64,000 nucleotides of DNA from NCBI RefSeq assembly GCF_030238365.1, contig NZ_JASSOT010000056.1, forward strand, positions 1-64,000, written 5' to 3'. The position numbers and the translations under genes are program-made. The notes below the pieces were generated by a model. The model was not told the DNA's origin, did no database searches, and saw only the letters and a list, made by a program, of their open reading frames with translations. Origin of the DNA: Lelliottia wanjuensis. GTDB lineage: Bacteria > Pseudomonadota > Gammaproteobacteria > Enterobacterales > Enterobacteriaceae. Each line of letters starts with the position of its first letter. Within the stretch, counting starts at the first letter, position 1. Of this stretch, positions 1-10,553 are shown piece by piece.

Positions 1-83
1 CTCATTCAGAGTCAAGCGTTTAATTTCGCTTTTCTCTGTCGGCGTTCATCGCTGAACCCCTGCTGCTACGGCGGCTTGCGTGC

Positions 84-170
84 CGTTGTTCCGTGTCAGT
101 GGAGGCGCATTATAGGGAGTTATTCTGAGGTGACAAGAGGAAATGTAAAAAAACTTTCTAACCGTGTTTT
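84..170 (-). promoter_or_regulatory. rrn P1 promoter of an rRNA operon lying off the left edge
   Basis: Read on the minus strand there is a -35 TTGTCA (131-136), a 16-bp spacer and a perfect -10 TATAAT (109-114), followed by the GC-rich discriminator GCGCCTC typical of stringently controlled rrn P1 promoters. An A/T-rich UP-like element lies upstream (about 137-170). A P2-type -35 TTGACT is at 10-15, its -10 outside the window. The 16S gene would lie beyond base 1. The position next to yieP matches the E. coli rrnC locus. Confidence 0.88.
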
Positions 171-285
171 TTTTCACCAATACGCCCGCGAATGAGCCAT
201 AAATTGCTCTATTTGCTGTTCCTGCAGCCACAATCACACTCCAGATGGCATACTAAATAGCATGTACCATTAAGGAAAAAGAGCG

Positions 286-993
286 ATGCCCTTAAGCGCG
301 CAACAGCTGGCAGCCCAAAAAAACCTCTCTTATGTGCTGGCAGAAAAACTGGCTCAGCGGATTCTGGCAGGAAAATACACGCCAGGAAGTATTCTCCCAG
401 GCGAAATGGAGCTGGGTGAGCAGTTTGGCGTGAGCCGTACCGCCGTTCGTGAAGCAGTAAAAACCTTAACCGCGAAAGGAATGGTGCTCCCGCGCCCGCG
501 CATCGGGACACGCGTGATGCCTCAGAGCAACTGGAACTTCCTCGATCAGGAACTGCTCTCCTGGTGGATGACCGAAGAGAACTTTCAGCAGGTCGTTGAA
601 CACTTCCTTATTATGCGTAGCAGCCTGGAGCCGCAAGCCTGCCTGCTCGCCGCCGTGCAAGGCAGCGCCGAACAGAAAGCCCAGCTCAATACGTTGATGG
701 ACGAAATGACCTTCCTGAAGCAGCATTTCAACCGCCAGCGCTGGATTGAAGTGGATATGTCCTGGCATGAGCAAATCTATGCAATGAGCGGCAATCCCTT
801 CCTGACCTCCTTTGCCTCCCTGTTCCATTCGGTGTACCACACCTACTTTGCTTCTATTACTCAGAATGACGTGGTGAAGCTGGATCAGCACCAGGCTATT
901 GTCGATGCCATTCAGGACAGTGACGGACAACGGGCGTTACTCGCTTGCCAGGTTTTATTAGCGACACCACACCAACAACCGGACAATCAATGA
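286..993 (+). CDS. yieP: GntR/FadR-family transcriptional regulator YieP
   Basis: This 235-aa regulator has an N-terminal winged helix-turn-helix (about residues 15-80, with the GntR-type run [18 protein letters not shown]) and a C-terminal all-helical FCD ligand-binding domain (about 95-220) with conserved His and acidic residues. The start follows an AAGGAAAAAG Shine-Dalgarno. The stop overlaps the hsrA start in an ATGA junction, so the two are translationally coupled, as in the E. coli yieP-hsrA pair beside rrnC. The ligand is not evident from the sequence. It is slightly longer than the E. coli protein. Confidence 0.92.
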   Translation: MPLSAQQLAAQKNLSYVLAEKLAQRILAGKYTPGSILPGEMELGEQFGVSRTAVREAVKTLTAKGMVLPRPRIGTRVMPQSNWNFLDQELLSWWMTEENFQQVVEHFLIMRSSLEPQACLLAAVQGSAEQKAQLNTLMDEMTFLKQHFNRQRWIEVDMSWHEQIYAMSGNPFLTSFASLFHSVYHTYFASITQNDVVKLDQHQAIVDAIQDSDGQRALLACQVLLATPHQQPDNQ

Positions 994-2417
994 CTGAGAA
1001 AAAAGCACGCAGCATGGCGGGATTGCCATGGATTGCGGCAATGGCTTTCTTTATGCAGGCGCTGGATGCCACCATTCTTAACACGGCCCTCCCGGCCATC
1101 GCCGAAAGCCTCAACCGTTCACCACTGGCGATGCAATCCGCCATCATCAGCTATACGCTGACCGTCGCGATGCTGATCCCGGTCAGCGGCTGGCTGGCGG
1201 ACCGCTTCGGCACGCGTCGGATCTTCATGCTCGCGGTTACGCTGTTTACCCTCGGCTCTCTGGCCTGTGCGCTTTCGACCTCCTTATCCGAGCTGGTTGT
1301 CTTCCGCATTCTGCAGGGCATTGGTGGCGCGATGATGATGCCGGTCGCACGCCTGGCGTTACTCCGCGCTTATCCGCGCAGCGAACTGCTGCCGGTGCTG
1401 AACTTCGTCACCATGCCCGGCCTGGTTGGCCCGATCCTCGGCCCGGTTCTCGGCGGCGTACTGGTGACCTGGGCGAGCTGGCACTGGATATTCCTGATTA
1501 ACATTCCGATTGGCGTGGCCGGTCTTTGCTACGCCCGCAAATACATGCCGAACTTCACCACCCCGAAGCGCAGCTTCGATATGGGCGGGTTCTTCCTGTT
1601 CGGCCTGAGCCTGGTGTTGTTCTCGACCGGCATGGAGTTATTCGGCGAGAAAATCGTTGCCACCTGGATCGCGCTTTCCATTATCCTGAGCGGCATCCTG
1701 CTTTTCCTTCTTTATATACGCCATGCGCGCCGTCATCCGACGCCCCTCATTTCATTGCTGCTGTTCAAAACCCGAACCTTCTCAGTGGGCATTGCCGGAA
1801 ACATCGCCTCGCGTCTGGGTACAGGCTGCGTGCCGTTTCTGATGCCGCTGATGTTGCAGGTCGGGTTTGGTTATCCAGCGCTGATTGCCGGATGCATGAT
1901 GGCGCCGACCGCCGTCGGCTCTATTCTGGCGAAATCCATGGTGACGCAGATCCTGCGCAGACTGGGCTATCGTAAAACCCTGGTGGGCGTCACCGTCTTC
2001 ATCGGCCTGATGATTGCGCAGTTTTCGCTGCAGTCCGCCGCCTTCCCGGCGTGGATGCTGTTACTCCCGCTCTTTATCTTAGGGATGGCGATGTCGATCC
2101 AGTTCACCTCGATGAATACCATCAGCCTCGCCGATCTCACGGATGAAAATGCCAGCGGCGGCAACAGCGTGCTAGCCGTAACACAGCAGCTGTCGATAAG
2201 TCTTGGGGTCGCGGTGAGCGCAGCGGTGCTGCGCGTCTATGAAGGGATGGAAGGGACGAACACGGTGGAGCAGTTCCACTACACCTTTATAACGATGGGC
2301 GTCCTGACGGTGGTCTCGGCGCTGGTGTTTATGCTGCTCAAACCCAAAGACGGTGGCAATCTGATTAAAGATCGCCACCCGCCGAAACAGAACCGCGTTC
2401 CATCAGAACAGGAGTAA
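990..2417 (+). CDS. hsrA: MFS transporter HsrA (DHA2-type, 14 TM)
   Basis: A 475-aa multidrug-type major facilitator protein of the inner membrane, expected to export small molecules by proton antiport. The loop-2 motif [11 protein letters not shown] and the antiporter motif around [14 protein letters not shown] are both visible, and about 14 hydrophobic segments place it in the DHA2 group. The ATG at 990 inside the yieP stop gives the same length as E. coli HsrA; an upstream in-frame ATG at 945 lies within yieP and is less likely. The 3' end overlaps the convergent rbsR by 53 bp. The natural substrate is unknown. Confidence 0.92.
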   Translation: MTEKKARSMAGLPWIAAMAFFMQALDATILNTALPAIAESLNRSPLAMQSAIISYTLTVAMLIPVSGWLADRFGTRRIFMLAVTLFTLGSLACALSTSLSELVVFRILQGIGGAMMMPVARLALLRAYPRSELLPVLNFVTMPGLVGPILGPVLGGVLVTWASWHWIFLINIPIGVAGLCYARKYMPNFTTPKRSFDMGGFFLFGLSLVLFSTGMELFGEKIVATWIALSIILSGILLFLLYIRHARRHPTPLISLLLFKTRTFSVGIAGNIASRLGTGCVPFLMPLMLQVGFGYPALIAGCMMAPTAVGSILAKSMVTQILRRLGYRKTLVGVTVFIGLMIAQFSLQSAAFPAWMLLLPLFILGMAMSIQFTSMNTISLADLTDENASGGNSVLAVTQQLSISLGVAVSAAVLRVYEGMEGTNTVEQFHYTFITMGVLTVVSALVFMLLKPKDGGNLIKDRHPPKQNRVPSEQE

Positions 2418-3375
2418 GCTGCAACCGCTGCTGCTGAAGGGCGGGCTGCGCCATCCGATGAATCAACACGTCGATCGCCAGCTCGCCCAGCTCATCTTTC
2501 GGCTGATGAATCGTGGTCAGCGGCGGCGTCATATACTGAGCCAGCTCGATATCATCGTAACCAATCACCGCCATATCCTGGGGAACGCGTAATCCCGCCT
2601 GATACAGCGCCTGATACGCGCCAAAAGCCATCGCATCGTTGCCAATAAATACCGCCTGCGGACGCACGTCCTGCGCCAACAATTTTTGCATCGCTTCAAA
2701 ACCGCCGTTGAATTCAAAATCACCGGTAATGCGATACCCGTCCGGAACCGGCAGGCCCGCGCGGTCCATGGCCGCAAGATACCCTTCGAGACGCAAACGC
2801 GCCGGGGTTTTATCCAGCGGCCCGGTAATGCAGGCGATGCGGGTGTAGCCTTTGTCGATCAGGTGTTGCGTCGCCATATCCCCGCCGAGTAGCGAGTTAT
2901 CCTGAATCAGATCGCTGGTCCCGTCGAAGGGTGCCCAGTCCATCATCACCGTCGGAACCGACGGATAGCGCTGCATAATTTCTTTCGAGGGCTGGTGCGT
3001 TTCGGTACAGAGCAGCAGCAATCCGTCGACGCGCTTTTGCATCAACGTTTCCAGATTACGGTTCATGCGCTGTTCGTCGCCCTCGGTGTTACACAGCACC
3101 AGGCTGTAACCGCGTTCGAAACAGCTGCGTTCAACGCCGCGCACCAGCTCAGAATAGAACGGATTGGTACTGGCGGTGATCAGCATACCGATGGTGTGGG
3201 TCTGATTAAGCTTGAGACTGCGCGCGAGCGCCGAAGGAGCGTAGTTGAGGTCTTTGACGGCAGCTTCGACTTTTTCCCGTATCGCCTCGCTGACGAAGCG
3301 ATCCTTATTGATGACGTGGGAAACCGTCGAGGTAGAAACGCCCGCCATGCGGGCGACATCTTTCATTGTGGCCAA
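2365..3375 (-). CDS. rbsR: Ribose operon repressor RbsR (LacI family)
   Basis: A 336-aa LacI-family repressor: the N-terminal HTH reads [20 protein letters not shown] (from residue 4), followed by the hinge helix (ALARSLK) and a periplasmic-binding-protein-like effector domain. It closes the rbsDACBKR operon 3 bp after rbsK and is expected to repress it until ribose is bound. It is six residues longer than E. coli RbsR because its C-terminus runs into the convergent hsrA 3' end, giving a 53-bp antisense overlap. Its likely operators are the GAAACGTTTC palindromes upstream of rbsD. Confidence 0.95.
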   Translation of the reverse strand: MATMKDVARMAGVSTSTVSHVINKDRFVSEAIREKVEAAVKDLNYAPSALARSLKLNQTHTIGMLITASTNPFYSELVRGVERSCFERGYSLVLCNTEGDEQRMNRNLETLMQKRVDGLLLLCTETHQPSKEIMQRYPSVPTVMMDWAPFDGTSDLIQDNSLLGGDMATQHLIDKGYTRIACITGPLDKTPARLRLEGYLAAMDRAGLPVPDGYRITGDFEFNGGFEAMQKLLAQDVRPQAVFIGNDAMAFGAYQALYQAGLRVPQDMAVIGYDDIELAQYMTPPLTTIHQPKDELGELAIDVLIHRMAQPALQQQRLQLTPVLMERGSVSAGGDL

Positions 3376-3378
3376 GCG

Positions 3379-4308
3379 TTACCCCTGCTGACTCAAAAAT
3401 TCATCAATCTCTTTGCGCCATGGAACCGAAGGCTGTGCCCCTTTGCGCGTCACCGCAATTGCCGCAGCGGCATGCGCAAAGCGAATTGCGTTGTCGAGCG
3501 ACCCGCCTTCCAGCAGCGCCGTGACCAGCGCACCGTTAAAGGTGTCTCCCGCGGCGATGGTATCAATGGCCTTAACGTTAAAACCAGGAACGCGACGACC
3601 TTCGCCGTTAACGCTCGCCCACACGCCGCGACTGCCCAGCGTAATGATGACCGTGCCGATACCTTTATCGTGCAGTGCCTGAGCGGCACGCGCCGCGTCG
3701 TCATCATTTTCCACGCGAATGCCCGTCAGCTTTTCAGCTTCCGTTTCGTTCGGGGTGATGATGTCCACCAGCGCCAGCAACTCGTCTGATAATAGACGCG
3801 CTGGAGCAGGGTTAAGTACGACAGTGGTATGATTTTCATGTGCAATTTTCGCGGCCGCCAGCACGCTTTCCACCGGCGACTCGAGCTGCATTAGCAGCGC
3901 TTCGGCGCTGGCAATCAGCCCACGCTGTTCTTCTACACGCTCAATATTCAGCGCCGCATTGGCTCCCGCATGAATACCGATAACATTCTCACCTTCTGCG
4001 TTGACGAAGATCAGCGCCACGCCGGTTGATTCGCCCGCCACCACGCTGACCGGCGCAATATCAATATTGTCGCTCTCCAGCTGTTTACGCACGCGCTCGC
4101 CGGTGTCGTCATCACCCGTACAGGCGATGAAGGCAATGTGCGCCCCGCTGCGTCCGGCGGCCACCGCCTGGTTGGCACCTTTGCCACCGAAAGCCACCTG
4201 ATACTGGTTGCCGGTGACGGTTTCGCCAGGGGTCGGGAAAGTCTCAAGGTTAAGAATGTGATCGGCATTGATACTGCCAAGGACGACGAGATTGACTGCG
4301 GTTTTCAT
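3379..4308 (-). CDS. rbsK: Ribokinase
   Basis: A 309-aa PfkB-family cytoplasmic kinase that phosphorylates ribose to ribose-5-phosphate. The N-terminal signature (GSINADHILNLETFPTPGET), the GGKGANQAVAAGR substrate loop and the C-terminal catalytic motif DTIAAGDTFNGAL with its Asp base are all present. The length equals E. coli RbsK. It is the fifth gene of the rbs operon, separated from rbsB by about 100 bp containing a strong hairpin, which probably lets rbsB be expressed at a higher level than rbsK and rbsR. Confidence 0.97.
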   Translation of the reverse strand: MKTAVNLVVLGSINADHILNLETFPTPGETVTGNQYQVAFGGKGANQAVAAGRSGAHIAFIACTGDDDTGERVRKQLESDNIDIAPVSVVAGESTGVALIFVNAEGENVIGIHAGANAALNIERVEEQRGLIASAEALLMQLESPVESVLAAAKIAHENHTTVVLNPAPARLLSDELLALVDIITPNETEAEKLTGIRVENDDDAARAAQALHDKGIGTVIITLGSRGVWASVNGEGRRVPGFNVKAIDTIAAGDTFNGALVTALLEGGSLDNAIRFAHAAAAIAVTRKGAQPSVPWRKEIDEFLSQQG

Positions 4309-4331
4309 GATTGAGGTGTCCAGTAAAGGAA

Positions 4332-4353
4332 GCCACCGGTTTTACCCGGTGGC
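4332..4353 (-). repeat. Intercistronic hairpin between rbsB and rbsK
   Basis: A perfect 8-bp inverted repeat (GCCACCGG / CCGGTGGC) with a 6-nt loop. It lacks a U-tract on the transcribed strand, so it is more likely an mRNA-stabilising or processing element behind rbsB than a full terminator. Confidence 0.6.
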
Positions 4354-4416
4354 GTATGCCACACTTTTCTTTATTTTTAGTCCCTCAGGCCGCCAGATGA
4401 CCGCCTGAATCGCCTA

Positions 4417-5307
4417 TTACTGCTTAACGACCAGCTTCAGGTCAACCGGATATTTCGCCTGGACTTTCTCGCCCTTCAGCACTTTATCCGCAGTCTGAAC
4501 GCCCGTCGCGCCGATCTGCTCTGGCAACTGAGCGATAGTCGCCGCCAGTTTGCCATCATTTACCGCTTTCTCACCGTCTGGCGTACCGTCAAAACCGACC
4601 ACCATCACATCAGATTTACCGGCAGTCTGCAGAGCGCGCAGCGCACCCAGAGCCATTTCGTCGTTCTGTGCAAACACTGCCTGCACTTCCGGATGCGCGG
4701 TCAGCAGGTTCTGCATCACGTTCAGGCCTTTAGTACGGTCGAAGTCAGCGGGCTGGCTGGCCAGAACGTTAAATTTGTGCGCTGCAACGGCCTGCTGGAA
4801 ACCTTCGCCACGCTCACGCGCCGCAGAAGTCCCTGCGATACCCTGCAGTTCGATAACTTTGGCGCCTTCACCGGCTTTCTTGGCGATGTAGTCACCGGCG
4901 ATTTTGCCGCCCAGTACGTTGTCAGACGCGATGTGGCTGACCACTTCGCCTTTGGTCGCTACGCGGTCCAAGGTGATCACTGGGATTTTCGCCTGGTTGG
5001 CCATCTTCACGGCGTTACCCACCGCATCAGAGTCGGTTGGGTTGATCAGAAGGATTTTGGTGCCACGAACGGTTAAGTCCTGAACGTTGGCCAGCTCTTT
5101 CGCCGGGTTGTTCTGAGAATCCAGAACAACCAGGTTGTAACCCAGTTTGTCGGCTTCTTTCTGTGCGCCATCCTTCAGGGAGACGAAGAACGGGTTGTTC
5201 AGCGTTGAGATGACCAGCGCGATGGTGTCTTTCGCCATGGCGTTCGCACTCACGGTAGCGCTCAGCGCCACAGCAGAAACCAGGGTAGCCAGTTTTTTCA
5301 TGTTCAT
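4417..5307 (-). CDS. rbsB: Ribose-binding periplasmic protein RbsB
   Basis: A 296-aa substrate-binding protein of the ribose ABC importer, also the ribose chemoreceptor ligand carrier in E. coli. The Sec signal peptide [20 protein letters not shown] continues to an AMA cleavage site near residue 25, giving mature KDTIALVIS. The periplasmic-binding-protein fold is recognisable ([30 protein letters not shown]). The ATG at 5307 follows AGGAC and gives the E. coli length; a TTG two codons upstream is less likely. It follows rbsC in the operon. Confidence 0.97.
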   Translation of the reverse strand: MNMKKLATLVSAVALSATVSANAMAKDTIALVISTLNNPFFVSLKDGAQKEADKLGYNLVVLDSQNNPAKELANVQDLTVRGTKILLINPTDSDAVGNAVKMANQAKIPVITLDRVATKGEVVSHIASDNVLGGKIAGDYIAKKAGEGAKVIELQGIAGTSAARERGEGFQQAVAAHKFNVLASQPADFDRTKGLNVMQNLLTAHPEVQAVFAQNDEMALGALRALQTAGKSDVMVVGFDGTPDGEKAVNDGKLAATIAQLPEQIGATGVQTADKVLKGEKVQAKYPVDLKLVVKQ

Positions 5308-5334
5308 ATTCAAGATGTCCTGTAGTGTCGTCAG

Positions 5335-6300
5335 TTACTGTTTTTTGTTGTCTACCAGAACCGCCAGCAAAATCACCACTGCTTTAACGATCATCTGGTA
5401 ATAGGAAGAAACACCTAATAAATTCAAACCATTATTCAGGAAGCCAAGGATAAGTGCGCCGATCAATGTCCCAACAATGCGACCTTTACCGCCCGCGAGG
5501 CTGGTACCACCCAGCACCACCGCGGCAATCGCATCCAGCTCATATCCCGTGCCCGCCGTCGGCTGCGCAGAAGAGAGACGCGCCACTTCGATGATACCCG
5601 CCAGCGACGCCAGCAGACCGCACAGGGAATAGACGATGATTTTGACTTTATTGACGCTGATACCGGAAAGACGCGTCGCCGCTTCGTTACCGCCCAGGGC
5701 ATAGATATAACGGCCCAGACGAGTGTGGTGCAGCATGTACCACGCCGCCAGGAAGACGATCCCCATAATCCACACTGGCGTCGGAATACCCAGCGGACGA
5801 CCGATACCAAACCAGCCAAACAGATCGGCGTTGTCGGTAAAGCCGGTATTGACGGGGCTGCCGTTGGTGTAAACCATCGTCACGCCGCGCAGCAGCAGCA
5901 TCATCACCAGCGTGGCGATGAACGCCTGCACGCGGCCTTTTGCCACAATCATCCCGGTGACCGCACCGACAGCCGCACCTAACGCCAGCGCAGCCGCAAT
6001 CGCCACCAGCGCGTTGACCTCAATCCCTACAATCGAGGCCGCTACCGCGCCGGTGAGCGCCAGCAAAGAACCGACGGACAGGTCGATTCCCGACGTCAAA
6101 ATCACCAGCGTCATGCCCACGGCCATAATGGCGTTGACGGACGTCTGCTGGAGAATGTTGAACAGGTTATTAACGGTAAAAAAGTTCGGGCTCATGGTCG
6201 ACACAATCGCGATCAACACCAGCAGGGCGATCAGCGATTTTTGTTCCAACAGCCATGCTTTAGTGAAATAGCGGCGACCAGCAACAGCCTGGGTAGTCAT
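5335..6300 (-). CDS. rbsC: Ribose ABC transporter permease RbsC
   Basis: A 321-aa BPD_transp_2-type permease with about ten hydrophobic segments, forming the inner-membrane channel of the ribose importer with RbsA and RbsB. The family run LTSGIDLSVGSLLALTGAV (about residues 70-88) and the EAA-like loop near GGNEAATRLSGI are visible. It starts 4 bp after the rbsA stop. Same length as in E. coli. Confidence 0.97.
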   Translation of the reverse strand: MTTQAVAGRRYFTKAWLLEQKSLIALLVLIAIVSTMSPNFFTVNNLFNILQQTSVNAIMAVGMTLVILTSGIDLSVGSLLALTGAVAASIVGIEVNALVAIAAALALGAAVGAVTGMIVAKGRVQAFIATLVMMLLLRGVTMVYTNGSPVNTGFTDNADLFGWFGIGRPLGIPTPVWIMGIVFLAAWYMLHHTRLGRYIYALGGNEAATRLSGISVNKVKIIVYSLCGLLASLAGIIEVARLSSAQPTAGTGYELDAIAAVVLGGTSLAGGKGRIVGTLIGALILGFLNNGLNLLGVSSYYQMIVKAVVILLAVLVDNKKQ

Positions 6301-6304
6301 CTTC

Positions 6305-7810
6305 TTACTCCTGATTCACGCGATTAAGCTTGCCCACAGCGGCAGCCATCAGAACTTCCTGGGTGGCCTGCTCGCGAGTGAATTCACCGCCGAGATGCCC
6401 TTCATGCATAACCATAATGCGATCGCTCATGCCTAATACTTCTGGCATCTCGGAAGAGACCAGAATGATGCTCAGACCGTCAGCCTTGAACTGGTTAATC
6501 AGCTGATAAATCTCTTTCTTGGCGCCGACGTCAACGCCACGGGTTGGTTCGTCGAGGATCAGCACTTTCGGACGCGTCATCAGGCCGCGGGCAATCGCCA
6601 CTTTCTGCTGATTCCCGCCGGAGAGCAGGCCGATCGCCTGTTCCATCGATGGCGTTTTGACGTTGAACAGACGGATAAAATCGCTCACCGCCTGCTGCTC
6701 GTCTTTGTGTTTCAGGCTGCCGCCGCTGCGGCTGAAGTAGCGCAGCGCCGTCAGGGACATATTCTCTTTTACCGACATCCCGAGCACTAAGCCGTCGCGC
6801 TTACGGTCTTCGGAGATATAGACGATGCCATTTGCCAGCCCATCCTGCGGTGAGCGAGTGACCACTTCGTGACCGTCGAGGGTAACGTAACCGCTGGTGC
6901 GCGGCAGCGCGCCGTACAGGACTTTCATCAGCTCGGTACGACCGGCGCCCATCAGCCCCGCCACGCCGAGGATTTCGCCCTGACGCAGAGTAAAGGAGAC
7001 ATCGTTCACGCCCGGCCCGCACAGGTTGTCGACTTTGAGGCGAACCGCGCCCGGCGTTTTGTCGAGACGTGGATACTGCTCTTCGAGCTTACGCCCCACC
7101 ATCATCTCGATCAGCGTATCTTCGGTCAGGGAGGAGACTTCGCGCTCGGCGATGAACTGCCCGTCGCGGAACACCGTGACGTCATCGCAAATCTCGAAGA
7201 TCTCTTTCATGCGGTGGGAAATATAGACGATCCCGCGCCCCTGAGATTTCAGTTCACGGATCACGCGGAACAGGGATTCGGTTTCGGTATCAGTCAGGGC
7301 GTCGGTCGGTTCATCCATGACGATGACTTTCGACTCGAAGCTCAGCACCTTGGCAATTTCGACCATCTGCTGGTCGCCGATAGACAGGTCGCCCACCAGA
7401 CGGTCGCTTTTGAAGCGCAGATTCAGCTTCGCCAGCAGAATGTCGGCTTCGGCGTACATCTTTTTCCAGTCGATTTTGCCGAAGCGATTAACGAACTCGC
7501 GGCCCAGGAAGATGTTTTCCGCAATGGTGAGCTGCGGGATCAGGTTCAGTTCCTGATGGATGATGCCGATCCCGGCTTCCTGAGAGGATTTAGGTCCGTT
7601 GAAAGTGGTCTCTTTCCCCAGCCACAGCAGCGAACCGGCGTCACGGGCATAGATGCCGGTGAGCACTTTCATCATCGTGGATTTGCCCGCGCCGTTTTCA
7701 CCCACCAGCGCCATGACGCGCCCGGAGTAAACGTTTAACGCCGCGCCGGAGAGGGCTTTTACGCCCGGGAACGATTTATCGATCCCTTTAAGTTGCAATA
7801 ATGCGTCCAT
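6305..7810 (-). CDS. rbsA: Ribose ABC transporter ATP-binding protein RbsA
   Basis: A 501-aa cytoplasmic ATPase made of two fused ABC domains. The first carries Walker A GENGAGKS and signature [13 protein letters not shown]. The second has the degenerate Walker A-like [10 protein letters not shown], signature [13 protein letters not shown] and Walker [15 protein letters not shown], as usual for sugar importers. The ATG at 7810 gives [16 protein letters not shown], which matches the family start; an upstream in-frame ATG at 7855 lies inside rbsD. Second gene of the operon, 7 bp after rbsD. Confidence 0.97.
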   Translation of the reverse strand: MDALLQLKGIDKSFPGVKALSGAALNVYSGRVMALVGENGAGKSTMMKVLTGIYARDAGSLLWLGKETTFNGPKSSQEAGIGIIHQELNLIPQLTIAENIFLGREFVNRFGKIDWKKMYAEADILLAKLNLRFKSDRLVGDLSIGDQQMVEIAKVLSFESKVIVMDEPTDALTDTETESLFRVIRELKSQGRGIVYISHRMKEIFEICDDVTVFRDGQFIAEREVSSLTEDTLIEMMVGRKLEEQYPRLDKTPGAVRLKVDNLCGPGVNDVSFTLRQGEILGVAGLMGAGRTELMKVLYGALPRTSGYVTLDGHEVVTRSPQDGLANGIVYISEDRKRDGLVLGMSVKENMSLTALRYFSRSGGSLKHKDEQQAVSDFIRLFNVKTPSMEQAIGLLSGGNQQKVAIARGLMTRPKVLILDEPTRGVDVGAKKEIYQLINQFKADGLSIILVSSEMPEVLGMSDRIMVMHEGHLGGEFTREQATQEVLMAAAVGKLNRVNQE

Positions 7811-7817
7811 GATGGCC

Positions 7818-8237
7818 TCAGAAGGTGACGCCAGCACAGAGAATGATATTCGCATACGGGGAACACTCCCCGCTGCGAATCACCGCCTGACTGTCTGCGG
7901 TTTGTTGTTTGAATTGTTCGTGCGTTGTGTAACGAATTTCTATGGTGTTTCCCTGGTGTTGTTGCAGTTGCTCAATGTGGCTGAGCAACGTTTCGTGGAG
8001 TTGCGGATTATGTTGTTTGATCTCCGTCGCGAGAATGGCCGCCTCAACCTGCATCTCCGCCGTCACCACGCCCAGTACCTGCATAAACGAGGGCACGCCC
8101 TGCGTTAACGCCATATCAATACGGGTTGTGCTGCGCGGAACCGGTAAGCCTGCATCGCAAACCACCAGCGTATCGGTATGCCCAAGACGGGAAATAACCG
8201 ATGAGATTTCAGAGTTGAGTACCGTACCTTTCTTCAT
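7818..8237 (-). CDS. rbsD: D-ribose pyranase RbsD
   Basis: A 139-aa RbsD/FucU-family mutarotase that interconverts the pyranose and furanose forms of ribose so that ribokinase can act. The N-terminal [20 protein letters not shown] carries the conserved active-site His, and the C-terminus holds the conserved Tyr/Asn run [10 protein letters not shown]. It is the first gene of the rbs operon, directly downstream of the RbsR operators. Same length as E. coli RbsD. Confidence 0.96.
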   Translation of the reverse strand: MKKGTVLNSEISSVISRLGHTDTLVVCDAGLPVPRSTTRIDMALTQGVPSFMQVLGVVTAEMQVEAAILATEIKQHNPQLHETLLSHIEQLQQHQGNTIEIRYTTHEQFKQQTADSQAVIRSGECSPYANIILCAGVTF

Positions 8238-8251
8238 TTTCTTGCTCCACT

Positions 8252-8346
8252 AGCGAAACGTTTCGCTGAATTAAGTTTAATCTCAACGGTGTTCAGAAAA
8301 CCATCATGACGTAACAGAATTGTGATCAACGTCGAAACGTTTCGCT
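8252..8346 (-). promoter_or_regulatory. rbs operon control region with two RbsR-type operators
   Basis: Two copies of a LacI-family palindrome lie 80 bp apart (centre to centre): AGCGAAACGTTTCGCT at 8252-8267, a perfect 16-bp palindrome 14 bp before rbsD, and TCGAAACGTTTCGCT at 8332-8346. The first matches the known E. coli rbs operator. A TGTGA half-site (8321-8325) may be part of a weak CRP site. The spacing would suit repression by looping. Confidence 0.8.
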
Positions 8347-8370
8347 AAGTGAAATGGGGAGCAAAAGAAT

Positions 8371-8445
8371 TGCCCGGCGGCACTACGCTTGCGCGGGCCT
8401 ACGGGTAAAGTAGGCCGGGTAAGCGAAGCGCCACCCGGCATTTTT
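8371..8445. repeat. REP-type palindrome pair downstream of kup
   Basis: A degenerate unit (8371-8403) and a clean one (8411-8440) of the form GGCCGGGTAAGCGAAGCGCC with an ACCCGGC closing arm. This matches the repetitive extragenic palindromes seen elsewhere in the window. A T-run follows on the plus strand only. Confidence 0.8.
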
Positions 8446-8462
8446 GGAAGGTATTGCGGATG

Positions 8463-10331
8463 TTAAATCTCGACCTGCGTCCCAAGCTCAATCACGCGGT
8501 TAGGCGGGATTTCGAACTGGTCGGGCGCGCGCAGGGCGTTACGCTGCAGGATAAGGTACAGCTTGCCGCGCAGACGCAGATACCACGGACGTTTGCCAAC
8601 GATCAGCGACTCGTGGGACATAAAGAACGAGGTTTCCATCATTCGGCAGCTCAGGCCTTCAAGACCGCAGCGGTGGAACACCTCTTCCACGTTTGGCGTT
8701 TCACGCCAGCCGTAGCTCGCCACCACGCGCCAGAAGGTCGGCGACAACTGCTCGATCTGCACGCGACGAACGTTATGCACGTACGGCGCATCTTCGGTTC
8801 TGAGCGTCAGCAGGATCACGCGCTCGTGCAGAACTTTGTTGTGCTTGAGGTTGTGCATCAGGGCAAACGGAATCACATTCAGCGCACGCGACATATACAC
8901 CGCGGTGCCCGGCACGCGAACCGGCGGGGATTTCTCCAGCGAAGCGATCATCGCTTCCAGAGAGTTACCGTGCTCATGCATACGGCGCAGCAGACGGAAG
9001 CGCTCGCTCTTCCAGGTGGTCATCACCAGGAACATCACCAGACCCAGAGTCAGCGGCAGCCAACCGCCGGAGACGATTTTGTCGAGGTTCGCGGAGAACA
9101 GCGGCACGTCGATGCACAGGAAACCGATCAGAATCAGCGCCACCAGGAACTTGTTCCAGTGCCAGTTTCGGTACGCCACGGTGGTGGAGAGAATCGAGGT
9201 CAGCACCATGGTGCCCGTCACCGCGATACCGTACGCCGCCGCCAGGTTGCTGGAGTGCTCGAAGCTGACAATCACGATCACCACGGCGAAGTAAAGCAGC
9301 CAGTTAATGAACGGAATGTAGATCTGCCCGGATTCCATCTCCGAGGTGTGAATAATACGCATCGGCGACAGATACCCCAGACGAACCGCCTGGCGCGTCA
9401 GGGAGAAGACGCCTGAAATCACCGCCTGAGATGCAATCACCGTCGCCAGGGTGGCGAGGATCAGCATCGGGACCAGCGCCCAGTCAGGAGCCAGCAGGAA
9501 GAACGGGTTCTTGATTGCTTCCGGATGTTTGAGCAGTAACGCGCCCTGACCGAAGTAGTTCAGTGCCAGAGAGGGCAGCACCACGGAGAACCACGCCAGA
9601 CGAATCGGCAGTTTACCGAAGTGGCCCATATCGGCGTACAGCGCTTCCACACCGGTAATCGACAGCACGACGGCACCCAGTGCAACAAACGACACGGTTT
9701 TATATTCGAGGAAGAAGTGGACCGCCCACATTGGGTTCAGCGCCTGCAGCACTTCTGGGTTGCTGAGAATACCGCGCAGGCCAAGCGCCGCCAGGATCAG
9801 GAACCAGGCCAGCATAATCGGCGCAAACAGCTTACCCACCAGCCCCGTGCCATGCTTCTGAATCGCGAACAGCAGGGTCAGCACAATAATGGCGAGGGGC
9901 ACCACCCAGGTATCCAGCTGCGGCGCGATAATCTCCAGCCCCTCTATCGCCGAGAGGACCGAAATCGCCGGGGTGATCACCACTTCTCCATAGAAGAAGC
10001 TGCCGCCTATCAGGCCGATAATCACCAGGAACGAGGTCATTTTTGCCGACGTATTGCGCCCGGCAAGGGACATCAACGTCAGGATCCCACCTTCACCGGC
10101 GTTGTCTGCGCGCATGACGAAAGAGAGATATTTAACCGAGACCACCAGGATCAGCAGCCAGAAGATGAGTGACAAAAAGCCAAAAACGGCGTCACGTTCA
10201 ACACCAAAACCAAACTGACCGGACAGACATTCGCGAAGCGTATAGAGCGGGCTGGTACCGATATCACCGTACACAACCCCAATGGCCGCCAGCGTTATAG
10301 CGCGTAATGATTGCTTATTATCAGTGCTCAT
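8463..10331 (-). CDS. kup: Low-affinity potassium/proton symporter Kup
   Basis: A 622-aa KUP/HAK-family potassium uptake protein of the inner membrane with about 12 transmembrane helices in the first 440 residues and a soluble C-terminal domain. The family N-terminal motif [17 protein letters not shown] (about residues 18-34) and the stretch [24 protein letters not shown] ([12 protein letters not shown]) are present. It lies upstream of and co-directional with rbsD, as in E. coli, with the same length. Its promoter must be in the 222-bp divergent gap with ravA. Confidence 0.97.
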   Translation of the reverse strand: MSTDNKQSLRAITLAAIGVVYGDIGTSPLYTLRECLSGQFGFGVERDAVFGFLSLIFWLLILVVSVKYLSFVMRADNAGEGGILTLMSLAGRNTSAKMTSFLVIIGLIGGSFFYGEVVITPAISVLSAIEGLEIIAPQLDTWVVPLAIIVLTLLFAIQKHGTGLVGKLFAPIMLAWFLILAALGLRGILSNPEVLQALNPMWAVHFFLEYKTVSFVALGAVVLSITGVEALYADMGHFGKLPIRLAWFSVVLPSLALNYFGQGALLLKHPEAIKNPFFLLAPDWALVPMLILATLATVIASQAVISGVFSLTRQAVRLGYLSPMRIIHTSEMESGQIYIPFINWLLYFAVVIVIVSFEHSSNLAAAYGIAVTGTMVLTSILSTTVAYRNWHWNKFLVALILIGFLCIDVPLFSANLDKIVSGGWLPLTLGLVMFLVMTTWKSERFRLLRRMHEHGNSLEAMIASLEKSPPVRVPGTAVYMSRALNVIPFALMHNLKHNKVLHERVILLTLRTEDAPYVHNVRRVQIEQLSPTFWRVVASYGWRETPNVEEVFHRCGLEGLSCRMMETSFFMSHESLIVGKRPWYLRLRGKLYLILQRNALRAPDQFEIPPNRVIELGTQVEI

Positions 10332-10553
10332 AGACTAGTCTTTTCGTTGTATAACAAATGTGTGCTTAGTCCCTTGGCCCACAAAAAGGCGCACAGTATG
10401 CACGATTAATCGCAAGATCGTACCCCTAAATGCAAGCGTATTAATGTAGCGCAAAGAAAATAGCGCCGCACTTCAGTCTATTACCAGCCCATGCTGAAAC
10501 GTCTATACTCGCATCAATTAGCTGCGACGACGCCGAAAGGACGCAACACAATT

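Noticed and set aside
8454-9416. Long open frame (320 codons) antisense to kup
   Set aside because: It lies wholly within kup, has a low-complexity basic/His-Gln-Arg composition typical of antisense GC-rich frames, and has no ribosome-binding site.
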